A stretch of 64,000 bases of DNA, taken from contig OX419760.1 in NCBI GenBank assembly GCA_948567375.1, positions 9,796,001-9,860,000 on the forward strand, in the 5' to 3' direction. How positions within the stretch are numbered: the first letter of the stretch is position 1; every line of letters starts with the position of its first letter. A program made the position numbers and the translations under genes. The DNA comes from Lunularia cruciata. Taxonomy: Eukaryota; Streptophyta; Marchantiopsida; Lunulariales; Lunulariaceae. Shown here piece after piece: positions 35,288-48,100 of this stretch. Under the pieces are notes generated by a model. The model was not told the origin of the DNA, made no database searches, and saw nothing but the letters and a program-made list of their open reading frames with translations.

Positions 35288-35770
35288 TTGTTGGAAGAGA
35301 GAGATAGGGAGAGATCTATACAAGAGCATGTAGAGAGAGTAGTATTCAAACACAAAGAAGAGCAAGTCCAATTTCTATATCCAAAGGTATTTGACAGCAA
35401 GAATCTAATCAGCAATGTAATGGAGAATTTTGTATTTGATTGCAAGTCTTATCTTGAAGTCACAAATCTTTTTTCTGAACAAAGATAGATTCTCTTGGCT
35501 TTGAGCCAAATAGATGGAGTGACCAAGTTATAGTGGAAATTATGGGTAGAGAAAGCTGCATGGCAGTTTATCGCTCCAATCTTGACATGAGAAGAATTCA
35601 AGAGAGCAATATAAACACCATAATGCAAATTCTAGAGATACAAGAAGGTGAAGCTCTGGATCAATTTGTGAGGGACTTGAAATCATGCACCAAATGGGAA
35701 GTAACCATGCACAAGCGCAACACTTGGAAGAAGCCAAACAATTGGTTGAGCAATTTGATATTATAATTGA
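35288..35770 (+). pseudogene. Ty3/gypsy gag relic (retrotransposon gag domain)
   Basis: Two frames together read like a retrotransposon gag core. 35288-35488 has 'VFDSKNLISN' and 'CKSYLEVTNLFSEQR', and 35533-35766 has 'EIQEGEALDQFVRDLKSC'. The spacing of Trp-rich and 'FVRDL' motifs matches plant gag proteins. At least two frameshifts and stops are present. No zinc knuckle, protease or RT follows: AT-rich DNA begins at about 35770. I cannot assign it to family 1, 2 or C. Confidence 0.65.
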
Positions 35771-37827
35771 AATTGAATATATTATAGTTGATAATTCTCA
35801 TGTACAATACAAATGATAACACATTAATGTAAAGTAGATCTCAATTATAATCATCAAGGATTATTAAGCTAAAAGATAAATTAAATACTAAATCAGCCAA
35901 TTGATCAAACTTCAAGAAAAGTTTCTTTATTTTGAGATATAATCATTAAGATGGCTGACTATCTCATATTTATAATACTATGTCTACACCTTCTATTCAA
36001 AGATCCTTGTATATATGCATCCTTATTCTATAATATATATAATGGTAGAGATTTTTCTCTATATGAATTTAAGAAAATGAACTTCTAATCTGAGTCAAGA
36101 ATCTACAAATGAATTTAACTTATACCAAATAATATTGATTTTTATACTGTAATTGGAGTTTTTAACCATGAGTTCTTATCATGGATAATTAATTCCTTTT
36201 AGTCTACTATCTCATCTAGTCAATTCATCAAGTATAACTATCTAGTTAGTTCATCATTTCAATGCCTAGATGTCAAAAGTTGACATATGTTTTATATTTA
36301 TTATACTAATCAATGAATCAATATGCTGCATAAAAACATATTATCAACTATATTCTACCCATTAAATTTTTTATATGATATCATATCTTATGTCAATAAC
36401 AAGTACATCTTTTCTGTATCCTTAATCCAGTTTTTATAATTGAATGAAATTAAAAACTAGAAATAAATTGATTTTTTTAAATTAATATTCTAAAGAAGAA
36501 GGTACAAATAAAATAAAATTACTATAGATATATAATAGTAGTACTTTATTAAAAAACTATTGTATTTTTTCCTAAATTTTCAATATGTAACACGACCAGA
36601 TATATAAGTTGATGAACACTGCCTCTTTGGTCAGGTTACAATACTAAAACCTATAGTTATACACATATCCACAATTTTTACTATGTACTTGTTTACAAAA
36701 CCAACAAAGGCCTTTTCACTTGTAACTTGGTCATATAGTTAGAGGTTAAAATTTCATTTATTACATATTGTATGTAAAGATACCTTTGCTTGAAGTTTAG
36801 AAGTAATTATCTGAAAATTTATACAAGCATATCTTTTATAAAAATTATTAATTTAAACGCTTTTTATTACTGAAATTTTAGCATGATTCCTAAATTGGAC
36901 TAAATTCCAACGAGTTTATCGAAAGCAAATTCAAGTCTTATTCAAACAAGCAAGCCACTCCATCGGTTGAATTTACCATCAAAAGCGCACGAGATAAAAT
37001 GCCATTCAGCAAAATCATCACACCTTTACAAATATCTGTAATAACTATTCATGATATGATCATACATTGAATAATAATCTATAAGTGGATTTCATATTTT
37101 TCAAGTTGTTCGTCCATCCAAATATGTAAATAGCTTTGTTCTTATAGTGATGCACAATTATGTAAGATTCTATTTCTTTGTGAATTCCTCTAGAACTATT
37201 AAAATGATTTTAAAGCTAGTGTGCACATTAAAAAGATATTAGTTTAGTATACATAAGTCTTACATACATGCCGTATACTTGATTAAGTAATGTCATATTG
37301 ATATTCGTCTACTGCTCTTTGATATAAATGTAAAAATTTCATCTTATCATCCGTATATAATTTATACATTATTAAAAATGAATTTTTCGTCGAGGCAAAT
37401 AAATGATTACTACTACGATATGAGTTTATCAACTATCTACTATATATTATATAATATGACACAAAAATCTCATTATATTTGAAAAATTAAGATACAACAC
37501 TTAAAAAAAACTGATATTTTAAACATCTAGTGATGACACTGGGAGAGGAGGAAATCACCACGAAGTTGTTGCAGAACTAGGGATCATTCCGCAATGTAGA
37601 CTGTAATTTAGGGTTTCGACACGACGAGATTAATACTACTAAAACATGATCGTTTGTTATATTTTTCCACACACAAGTGCAGGAGCATCGAAACCAGTGT
37701 ACTCAACTTTGAGATGGAAATGACTGGATTTTTCATCATCATAGATGATATTTAAATATTATAAAAGTCTTCATGAGCAAAGTTTTGCTTACCTTCTGCG
37801 TATGAGAAAACTGAAACAAAAAAGAGC
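35771..37827. other. AT-rich non-coding DNA
   Basis: No open frame above 60 codons, no repeats longer than microsatellites, and no element recognised. Confidence 0.5.
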
Positions 37828-37873
37828 ACTTATCTGACATGAGTTTGAAAATTTAAACTCATGTCAGATAAGT
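37828..37873. repeat. Perfect 19-bp inverted repeat with 8-nt loop
   Basis: Arms 37828-37846 (acttatctgacatgagttt) and 37855-37873 are exact reverse complements around GAAAATTT. It would fold into a strong hairpin in RNA or a cruciform in DNA. Confidence 0.9.
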
Positions 37874-37950
37874 TTGAAATTTAAGAATGTGTAAATAGTG
37901 AATCTGCAGGTCCTGGACTTCATCGCCCAACCTCAACCCCAATATCCACA

Positions 37951-38530
37951 ATTGATCTAAAAGTTCCAAAACTAGTTAACATGGAGTGATCATAAAAGCC
38001 TACTTTTACGGCTGAACTATCTATGCGAAGAAAAGTAATCCAGAAGGTTGAGAATATATCTTAAGGCTACAAGATCAGGATGTACTGAAATTACAGCACC
38101 AGAAAACATCATAACGTATACTTTACCATTCATCGCATTAAGAAATGTAATTTCCATTGACCTGAAAGTTCCAAAACTAGTTAACATGGAGTGATCATAA
38201 AAGCCTACTTTTACGGCTGAACTATCTATGCGAAGAAAAGTAATCCAGAAGGTTGAGAATATATCTTAAGGCTACAAGATCAGGATGTACTGAAATTCCA
38301 GCACCAGAAAACATCATAACGTATACTTTACCATTCATCGCATTAAGAAATGTAATTTCCATTGACCTGAAAGTTCCAAAACTAGTTAACATGGAGTGAT
38401 CATAAAAAACCCACGTTTGCGACAGAACTCTCTATTCAAAGAAATAACACAGAAAGTCGAGATTGTCCTTTAAGGCTACAAGATCCCGATGTACTGAAAT
38501 TCGAGCACCAGAAATCATCATAGGTTATTA
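37951..38530. repeat. 205-bp tandem repeat, three copies
   Basis: Unit anchors ('aagttccaaaactagttaac') sit at 37961, 38166 and 38371, exactly 205 bp apart. Copies 1 and 2 differ by about one base in the core (aaattaca/aaattcca). Copy 3 diverges after 'gtgatcataaaa' and fades at about 38530. Copies 1-2 look recent and copy 3 old. Confidence 0.95.
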
Positions 38531-40784
38531 TAGTATTAGGTCAAGTCCACATGAGCTGCACAGTACGAAGCTTCAAGTATGATCAAAGTTTAGTCTCCTG
38601 AGGTGCAGGTGGACGGTCCTCAGCTGGAAGTTAGCAACTTAAGGCCACTGGAAGTTGAGATGCACAACATTTCAGGTGTTAGCGAAAAGAAGAAGTATTG
38701 GACTAGATATAAACGGTTTGCAGAAGCCGTCAGAGTTCGTCTGAGTCTGATCTTAAAAACGATGCAAGTCTTGGAGCATAAATGAGCAAGAGGCAAGAAA
38801 ACCCTCAGATACCATTAATAGATATGCACCGGTTCAAAGTGGCAAGGCACTCGAGGGGAAGTCGACCACCACCTGCTTTACGACCTCTAAAACTACTAAA
38901 CAGATCATTTTTATTCTGGACAATAGGAAATTCCTATTAGTTAAGCTACCCATCCACCAGACTAAATTGTCTTTCCGTATATAGCATAGCCATGATTCGG
39001 AAAGTTGATATCCCTGTCCTCAAGAAGGGCTGCAAGACCCGGATGATAGAATTAAGTCGAACTACTCAGACACTTTTTGGACAGCTAAGTATCCTGATCT
39101 GTACCGTTCAAGCCAAGATGTGCTGTAACTGTCAAGAATTCGAAATAAAACGAGCCAATTAAAGACGACCACATGCTCAAGACCAGTCAGGTCAGAGATA
39201 CACCATATTGACTCTTTTGATTCTACCACCGTACAAAAGTGGATCACATAATCAGGAGAGATCTCTCTTCCGATCGTTGGGCTCAGGTAAGTACGGTCCT
39301 CGACCATGATCACGTAATCTGATTGATAACGCGACCAGTCAGATTAAGTAACTGCATCAAGAACCATTGCTAAGGTAAATAACAAGCCCACGAAACGGGA
39401 CTGGTCCTCTTTGAAACAATGGATGTTTGGTGGTTACCTATCCACGCAGCGCAACGCCCGAGAGAATATTTACTTCAGTATAGAGTTTTTTAAATGCGAA
39501 GATCACGACAATCGTACAATTTATAAATATTAGGATCTTTTAAGCTGTCGACAAAATTTCGACTAGCGAGTAATTTCTTTTGGTCATGATCCAGAAAGTG
39601 ATTTTGAATTCTACACAGTAGATGAAGGGATAACGATTAAAAAGCCCCAACAATGGATATGCTTTCAGTGTGTTGTAGAACAAAGAAGCCTATTTGGTTC
39701 ATGGCCTAGGCTAGCTGTACAGTTAACGAAGATAAACACCTAGTTACATGAAGAGACATTCAGCTTCGGAGGATCATGAAATTTCCGTATCAAAGTCAGT
39801 AGCTCTAGTCTAGCGAAAAAGGATTAAACAGCTTTGCCTGTCACTTTTACTTGACCTCTTACTTTTAGAATCCTCGTACTGGTTACTAATTTCCTACTGA
39901 TTTACCCGATCAATTGCTCAACATCACAACCTTGTCGTCCTGGGACGAACAATCCAGAGTGTATACCTATAGGTGTTTCATAATTCAGTGTTCCCCGCAA
40001 AATTGGCAACTGTCTTGGATTCTCCCGTTCATCTGCTTCTGAAATCTCTCGATTTCCACCTTGCCCAGTCGACAACAAGAACCGTTGAAAATACTTCTTT
40101 TATCCACTGGTAGCTCAACTCGCTACCATGTAGAATTCTTCGCAGCCAGTCTTCTCCACGCGCAGTACCAGGCAGACTACCACTAGAAACCTGTGTTTTA
40201 TTTTCTCAGTTCAAGCTGACACCTCTGAGTGTCCTAGTTTTACTCCATATGCTCCTGATATCCAGCCACCCACTTCAAGCCATGACCAAACTCATCTCGC
40301 AAATCCAGGCAGACTGCCATAATCACATCGTGGTGTTGTTTGTTTTGACCACATGCCTCACATCTATATACATATATATTTCCCGAAGATTACTCTTTTC
40401 AGCTTCCATGAGAAAATAGCGGACAATTTCAATCAGAATGTAGACAATGAAGTTGTCAACATTTTCAGCTGGTGCCGTCTGCTGGAGCCACCATTTTTAC
40501 CCCACAGATAGGCAAATTGTTTCTTTCCCGTTTCCTGAATGTATCGTCTTTACGAGCACAATCGAAGAGGTGGAAGAGGGTACCCACTCGTATTTGGCTC
40601 GTGGATATGCGCAAGACCATTCTTAATCGTCCTGAAGGGGAAAAAGGCGACCGCGTAGAGAACACGAGGATGGAAACTCCATGGGATAGAGAACCCCATC
40701 AAGCCGTACAAGGAGATACCAAAAAGTCAAAATGGGACTGGTCCCAGAAAGTCAAAATGGATTGGTTTCGATAAAATTTATATA
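38531..40784. other. Non-coding DNA, nothing recognised
   Basis: Mid-GC DNA without family similarity. The longest open frame is 40472-40774 (100 codons, basic), overlapped by a minus-strand frame. It has no motif and no neighbours that would support a gene. Confidence 0.45.
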
Positions 40785-41290
40785 ATGAATACATTTTTAA
40801 TCGTCCTAAAATATATTTGCCATGACAGAGTAGATTAAAATCTCGAGAAAAAATGTTAATTTATAATTTTTTCATGTTTGTGTATCGGGTAAATATTATA
40901 ATAATAAAAATAAAAATAGATTTTAATTTTAATAAAATAATAATTTATTATGGAATTTAAATATTGTCGAATTATAAATTAAATTAAATTTTAAAATGTT
41001 ATAAAGAAAAAATATAAATTTTTTTTTTAAGATTATTAAAATAAAAATAATATATAATTATATATATATATCTAGATATATTAATTAATTTAATAAAAAT
41101 TTAAAATTAAATTGAAAAATAATTTAATAAAATATTTAAATTAAAATTTAAAAAAATAAAAAATAATTTTTAGATAAAAATAATTTTAAATAAAATTTTT
41201 TATAATTTATTTTAATTTTAATAAAAATATAATATAAAATTTTTTAATTTTCTCATATCAATCTTTAGTGAATATACTTTATTTAAACTA
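40785..41290. other. Extremely AT-rich island
   Basis: About 500 bp consisting almost only of A and T, with runs such as 'atataattatatatatatat' and many TAAAA/TTTTA strings. It has sharp borders to mid-GC DNA on both sides. No coding capacity. Confidence 0.85.
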
Positions 41291-41369
41291 TCTTTTTGAA
41301 TTTCCATTTTAATATTTTGATAATATATTTTTCTTCACTCATCTCTTTGATTTGCTCGTCTCAAAAGAA

Positions 41370-41700
41370 TGAATGTGTCCTGTGTAAACTTAAAGAATAT
41401 ACTTTTCTTGACTCATCATTATGAACTTTGAAGAATATACTTTTCTTGACTTATGAACTTTGAAAATTGTGGTTTGACCCCATTTTACCTTTTTCACTTC
41501 TCCCTTGAACGGGCTTGATGGGCCTTCCCATCCTTCATTTTCTCTAGGCGGTCGTCCTTTCCACTTTGAACTTCCCATTTCAGTGCATCGTTGCAAACGT
41601 GCAGAATATACCTTTCTTAGCCCCTCACTTTGAACTTCCCGTTTCCTGTACAAACGTGAAGAATATCCTTTTCTTAGCCCATCACTTTGAACTTGCAGCT
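41370..41700. repeat. Degenerate short tandem repeat
   Basis: Recurring 'gaatatacttttcttgac', 'cactttgaacttccc' and 'acgtgaagaatat' strings, spaced about 45-85 bp apart. The part 41510-41590 ('cttcccatccttcattttct') also occurs at 24524-24572, next to solo LTR E. Confidence 0.7.
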
Positions 41701-41879
41701 CCGAGCTCGCGGTACAATACTTTGCAACGATAACCATAAACAGCGAGATCCAGTTTCGTCAAGGAGAAAGGAAGAGACCGGGTGAAATTGAAACTGGAGG
41801 ATATTGTGATCGTTACAGAAGGGGCAGTATAAATAAAACGCAAAAATGACATTCACTGGCTCGGAATGGTTGTAATTGT

Positions 41880-42145
41880 TCTCGAATCCGAAGAGAAGCA
41901 TTCTGAAACCAATCTCAACCCTATCACGATTCTGACTATGACTGTGGAATCAGAAAGAAAGCCTTCGGAAACGGATATCATCCCTAGTACGATTATGATT
42001 GTAACTGATCACGAATAAGAAGAAAAGCCTTTTGAAACGATTATGACTGTAAGGATCACGAATCAAAAGTAGAAACCTTGTGAAACCGGGATACACCCTC
42101 CTGCGATTAGGACTGTAAATGGTCACGAATCAGATAAGAAGGGTG
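41880..42145. repeat. Degenerate ~64-bp tandem repeat, about 4.5 units
   Basis: Units start near 41881, 41944, 42009, 42056 and 42123. Each has 'cacgaatcagaagaaaagcc', 'tgaaacc' and 'cgattatgactgtaa' variants. The third unit carries an internal deletion. Sequence identity between units is roughly 70-80 percent by eye. Confidence 0.8.
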
Positions 42146-45100
42146 CGGTGCCCCTGACGTCAAGTCGAAATGAACCCTTTCACGGTTTATACCATTCTTA
42201 CCTACTCACTTGGTAAGCACCTAGATTTTTCCAGCAGCCTCAAGATCTCGTCAGGTGTACGGGTTCCCTGGTTGTGGCAAGAGCAGCTTCTCAACCTTGA
42301 CGTATTCTTCAGCGGTCACCTAATCTCCGTGGAATCCGATATGTGTAGATTCCTACAAGACACTGTCGTAATAGGTATTCAAACCTGCGACTCCACGGAA
42401 TAGAGATTTGCGGCCGCTGAAAATGTCAGTCACCTCTTAATCCTGGGCCTTCAAGCGTGAAACTCTGTTTCCTCGCTGTTTCTCAAGAAGTCGCATGAGT
42501 TCAGTGGACTGTGCTGTCAGTTCTTATACACGCTAGAAATCCAACCGGGATGCAAAGAGCATTCAATAGACAATCCACCAAAAATCTCCTATTTGAACCA
42601 AGAAATCATGAACCTCGTCGCTGCACTTCACTAAGACTCAGATCTCATGCAAACAGGGAAGATAAGAAATGTGATATTATAGCATAAATCAGGGGCCTAG
42701 AGGTTACACATTCCACGAATTAGGGCATTAGTAATGACCCAAGAATCCATGTCTCTGTTCATAGGCTTAGATGCGCCACTACCGCACTACAGAATTATGA
42801 TGACCATGGCCATGGCAGATATCACGCCAAGCCTCACTAGAAGGGCTTGAATTTTTCTTTATGTTAATGGTTGAACTTCTAGCACTACACGATTCCTCCG
42901 CGTTCACATAGTACAGGAGACGTCTATGTAGACACTCAGAGTCTTGTCTATGCACTCCATGCCATCTCAACGTGTGACAGTTATCAAGAAAGCTCCGGTT
43001 GGACCTATGAACTGATCAGTTTTCTATGTACTCGATAAACGAATTGTATACACGTTCATGTGCACAATGAGCCGTCATCCTTACCATCTACTGGAGTACG
43101 CTCGAAGACCTTACATTTGCTTCCACAGCCAGTGCCTGATCACCGCAAGGCATTGATGCAACGAATCTCATCTTTCTGCTTCTGCGAATACTGTTTTCTG
43201 CTGTCGTGCAAATTCTCCAAGATCGTAAAAATGCTTTCTCTGTGTAGCTAGTAGAGACACATTAAAGTTCCTTCCGCCCTGCCTCAACTGAAATAATCTT
43301 CTAGACCACATATACAGAGCTCTCTTGCATCGAGAGGACCCGGATTGTACCACATTCTCAGTGCCTGCGCTCGATAAATTGCTAGTAATGGCAACATTCC
43401 ATGTGCATGCATAGGCCACTATTTCGACCAGCACCATTTCTCTTGCTAGAGGCTCCCCAACCTTACGAGCGGAGGAGTGCGTGCAATCCTGGTAAGGTTG
43501 AAGAGCCTCCGGCAGGGCAAGTGATTCTGGCTTACTCAACTGCAGCAGCTAACCTTCGCCCAAGAAGTAGTAGTGGAAGCCTTGGGCAGGTATCGCAGCC
43601 GGAGATGTGACCGCCAGCGCTAAGCTTGAAATTCGGTCGGTGACTAACCTAAACGATAGGGTCCACCCGTCGAATACTCCATTGGCTTAAAACCAGCATT
43701 CTCGAAAAAAAGGTTAGAGAACAGGGACGGTATCTTGTGGTATATACCGGTATCTCCTGGGACATGCGGAAAAATCTCTTCAACCTGCCACTAATTATAG
43801 ATATTAGCCCATATCATGTTTGATAATCACGAGAGCCGCTCGAAACCGCCTATCTGTCGGGACAACTTTCGTAGTATCTTGTAGAATCTGACCCAGAATC
43901 TGTCCTATTACCTTCTATGGTTGGGCAGATTCTTTTGCATGCGTGCTGAGATGGCTTTTTCGACTAGATAACGGATCATTCCCTTGGTTTATGGTCAAAG
44001 TAAGTGCTAGTTGAGTTTGCAAACTAGCAGAACTCAAGATTGGGCTCCTGCGTCACATTTCGCCTCGGCTTAATTCAGCTTTAATTCACATTGCTTTACC
44101 CTGATACTCGCTAAACCCTTGAAGTGCGAAAGCACGAGACGGATTGTGTTGCTTAAGTTGCGTAAGCTAGATACTGCATGGATTCAAACTAAATGACAAA
44201 CTCGGTACTCGGTAGGCTGAGAAGTAAGAATCTCTTCCTCAGAAAGAACATCTGGGATTTACGAAGTACAGTACTCTTACTGTCTGCTGGTCACGACGAG
44301 AAGAGAAAATTTCGCAAGGAAGCAAGACAATAGGTCAAATAGACAGCGACCAAGAGAATTTTCTACTAAATATCAGGAGGACTCAGATGCAACGCTACCG
44401 ACTGGCCTTTCAATAGGTTTGCGACATTTATTACTGTCCTTGGTGCCATTGCTAATTCGCTGGGCGAATACCGCAAGTGACTTGTCAGACACACCAACAA
44501 CGTGTTGAGATTCAACGTTCACAAGAACCATTCCTGCGCTTTACAGTCTGTGTTCTTTCCAGAGAAGCGAGTGTACTAACATTGGCTACCAGGCGCAAGA
44601 AACGAGAATCGGCAAGTCTATCATTACATACTAGTCAGGTTGATTCAACAACGTCAGAGGCACGGAATACATCCTGTCAGAAACCAACCCGATTGTTCAG
44701 TGTGTGCTCTAACGTCTAGCTATGTCCTATGCTCTTTGACTTGAAGACTCTTGTATCATGAACAGCTTCACGGGACAGAATGTCATCTCTGCCTCATTCA
44801 CTTTAATGAAGTTGACCCAGTGGACAGGCTTGTGTAGTCCCTTCAACATCCTGGAAGCCTTGTCCGTTGAAGTCACCTTTGACGCTTGGTCCTTGCGGTA
44901 TGCAATATATTTGGACAGGGGTGATCTCTCTCGTAAGCATGTCGGGTTTCATGAATAAAAACTTCACTACACAATTAGAGAGTTGTACTGTGTTTGTCAA
45001 TTATAATACCCTGAAAATGACTTCTTCGTCAAAGTTCTTATGGTGTTCAGGATCAATTAGGCTTACAAATCGAATCTCACTTCCCTGGATGAGTCTAAAT

Positions 45101-48100
45101 TTCATACCTGAATTTATATATCCGAGTATGACATTTGTAAGCCCAAGTCATCGAGCTATAGGGCAGCGTATTTCGAGGGTATGTCTGGGCTAGACTAGCA
45201 CGACTGATGTGGAGTCCTCGCTTTGTTCCTCTAAGTCAATGAACTTCATCTGTCTAGAACTGTACCGATCTTTAATTGATAGATCATGACAAACGCGGGG
45301 TTCTCACTTCTGGGTGCAAATTACTCCGAGATTCAAAACTGTAGCTCAGAGTATTTGAAATGTCCTAGACATGTTATCTTCTGTACGGATAGCAACACTC
45401 TCTATTGATTTTAAACAACTTTATTACATGGTTCGCAGAAGAGCATTTCTCTACCTACCTTTGTGAGGATGGGCTATGACTTTGAAGATTTAACTAAACC
45501 TTAACTTATTCAGATGGGTAAGATACTGATATCGTCGTGATGAACTTCACATCTTAAGAGAAGTTTAAAAGATGAAGTGAAGTTTATAATATTAGGAAGT
45601 ACTGACAAAACGTGCGGTGTATGTGGTATCTAGATCAAGGGGCAAATCGTATCAATATAACATCGTTTTGTACAGCAGCATCCCGCATTTGAATCATGCT
45701 TCCTGGCAAAGGAGATGAACTATTGCTTTATCGAGGAGAAGACTTCCACAACTTCAAACGTGGTCGGGGAAGTTTTGGAATCATCAGTAGTAGTAGACTG
45801 AGTACAAAAATTGGAGAGAACCTCAATACTTTCTAATATTTTCTATTCCTTCTCAAGCAAATTAATCTCACTTTTAGAAAATATTAGTTTGTAAACACGG
45901 AAGCATCAGATTCTAATGGCACCGACTGAAAGCAAGATTCGTAGATGTTAACGCTGAATAAGAGCTTCTAGAACATTGAACAGCCAGATTTGTTTTCGGT
46001 AGCTGCTGTGTATGAACTGAAATACCAGAGTATGAGAGACTAGCTGTGTAGTTTCTACCAGTCATACTAGATCACTTGTAGCTCTCAAATTTCTAAACTT
46101 AAGTTTCCAGAATAAAAGTTCATCCCATGCCCAGTTGATGGTTCCCCACAGAGGTAGTTATGTATCAGTTGAACGATTGTCTCGAAATGGGGAACGAAAA
46201 CGGTTCTCTCATCCTCTTTGAACCATGATCCAAATGTACTGTCTGTAGTACACTGAGGATCCTGTATGTAAACCTGACCTTCCTATCCGTCAATTACAGT
46301 TGGTCATGATGCCTCGTTTCGGTAGACTTTGGATGCGGTAAGTTTTCTTAGATCCTTTTCCTGACTGTTTTGATGAGGGACAATTTGTCGTCTTTGGAAT
46401 TTACGATGATTGCATCATTGTGAGGAATGAAGTTCTGAATGAAATTGTACAGAAAGGGTTTCTCTAGTCTTGTGATTTATTACCCGGTCCGGTACAACCA
46501 ACGACGTGATCAATAGGTATGAACGTATTGATCACACGTCGCTGACAACTCGCCAAACGACATGCTTTCCGATATGAGATATCCATCAATCGTTACTGTA
46601 AATCAGCAAGAGCCAATGGACTCGTTATTATCCAACCAAATTTAGTAGGTATTACATTAGTTTCCAATTTGCCTGCATTTTCTTCCATCGTCACTGGAAA
46701 GATAGAAATTGTCTTACAGTAGTGAATGTTTTGTCACTTTAACCATGTTTCCAGCGTCTTGAAACCTAGGAGTCCCTAGAAGGAGAATATCAACCCATGG
46801 CTTCCGTATAATTACTAGACTAAGTCCTGTACTAGCAAGCAGCTGATGTATAGCAGATGGCAACGGGGTCGCATGTTCGATACCTGAAAGAGGGCTAGAA
46901 CAGAGAATATTAAACGAGTTTTCCAGTATTAGAACTCGTAGTATGAAATTTTTTGGAAATACTATACAACGGGGCATCTATAGATCTAAATATTCCAGAT
47001 TTGACATGAGTGATTCAGTTCTACTTCAAATTTTGTGACTGAATATTTTGCTATACATAACTGATACGGAAGTATATATTTCCTCCTTGTTCAGCACAAA
47101 TGCAAACAGACTTACGGACTGAGTAGACGTAATGATGCTGTGTACATGTGAGGTACTAATACTCTCGCTACATATGAACTCTTGTTAGCCATGCACTGAA
47201 CGCAGATTGCGCTTTACATACATGCAGTTGACCTTTCTGCAACGAAACGAGTCATCCGAGGTTGTTCAAATGTCTTAGTTGAAATATATTTTGGCAGCAT
47301 AATCATTCCCACTAGATTCAACATGTTCTCCAGCGATTGTGATGCTGTCGACATCATGAAGTAAAGTGGATTAGCCTACTATAACATCGTATCGGTGATA
47401 TTTTTCTGCTTAGAAGGTTTTGAGAATCCGTGATGTCAGAAAGATCCCAATGCACTGACAAGGCAGCCATACTTACTACGTGGAATCTACCTTGCCAAAC
47501 ATAAATTATCTATATAATTGCACTCACTGTTCAAGAAGGTCCAAAATAGAGTATCTCGTGGTTAAGACATCGTGTAAACTTTCTTGGATCGTCTTAACAC
47601 CTGGACTGGCTCGTGGATGGCATGTGGCTATTTCTTAGGATATTGTTCGTTACAAGAGTAGGGGTCCTCAGGAGTATATTTAGTCTGCAGAATGTCTACT
47701 TTATCCATGCAATAACTCTTGCAGCACCGGCTTGTTCCTGTCCCTCGCCTCCTTGTGAATTATGGTTGAAATAAGTACTTTGCTGGCATCTAATGCCCAT
47801 CATCAGCTTATCTATTGCTTGATTCAGATCTGGCTATCTTGACAAACAGGAACTCAAATTACCACCTCACTTGCAACGGACGATAACATCTTCCAGACTC
47901 TCTAAATGGGTCTTTCCTTATTGATCAAATGTGAATTCTAAGATAAGTTTTACCTCGTTTTCGCAATCGAATCTTTGAGAGTAGGATCAGATTCATGTTC
48001 CTAGCCTCTCCACATGACTCTTTTTCTGTGTTCACCGAACTACGGTAAATAGACGGCGGTCTAAAGGATATCGACAGAATTTACAGTCATGAAAAATTAT

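Noticed and set aside
37951-38530. CRISPR-like array
   Set aside because: Directly abutting 205-bp units without spacers; a eukaryotic tandem repeat.
40465-40774. 100-codon plus-strand frame and overlapping minus-strand frame
   Set aside because: No recognisable domain or gene context. Kept only as a remark.
43168-43610. Overlapping open frames of 123 and 69 codons
   Set aside because: No motif, no conservation visible, opposite-strand overlap, and expected by chance in 7 kb of mid-GC DNA.
46790-46890. Possible tRNA (B-box-like 'gttcgatacc')
   Set aside because: No matching acceptor stem, D-arm or anticodon stem could be drawn.
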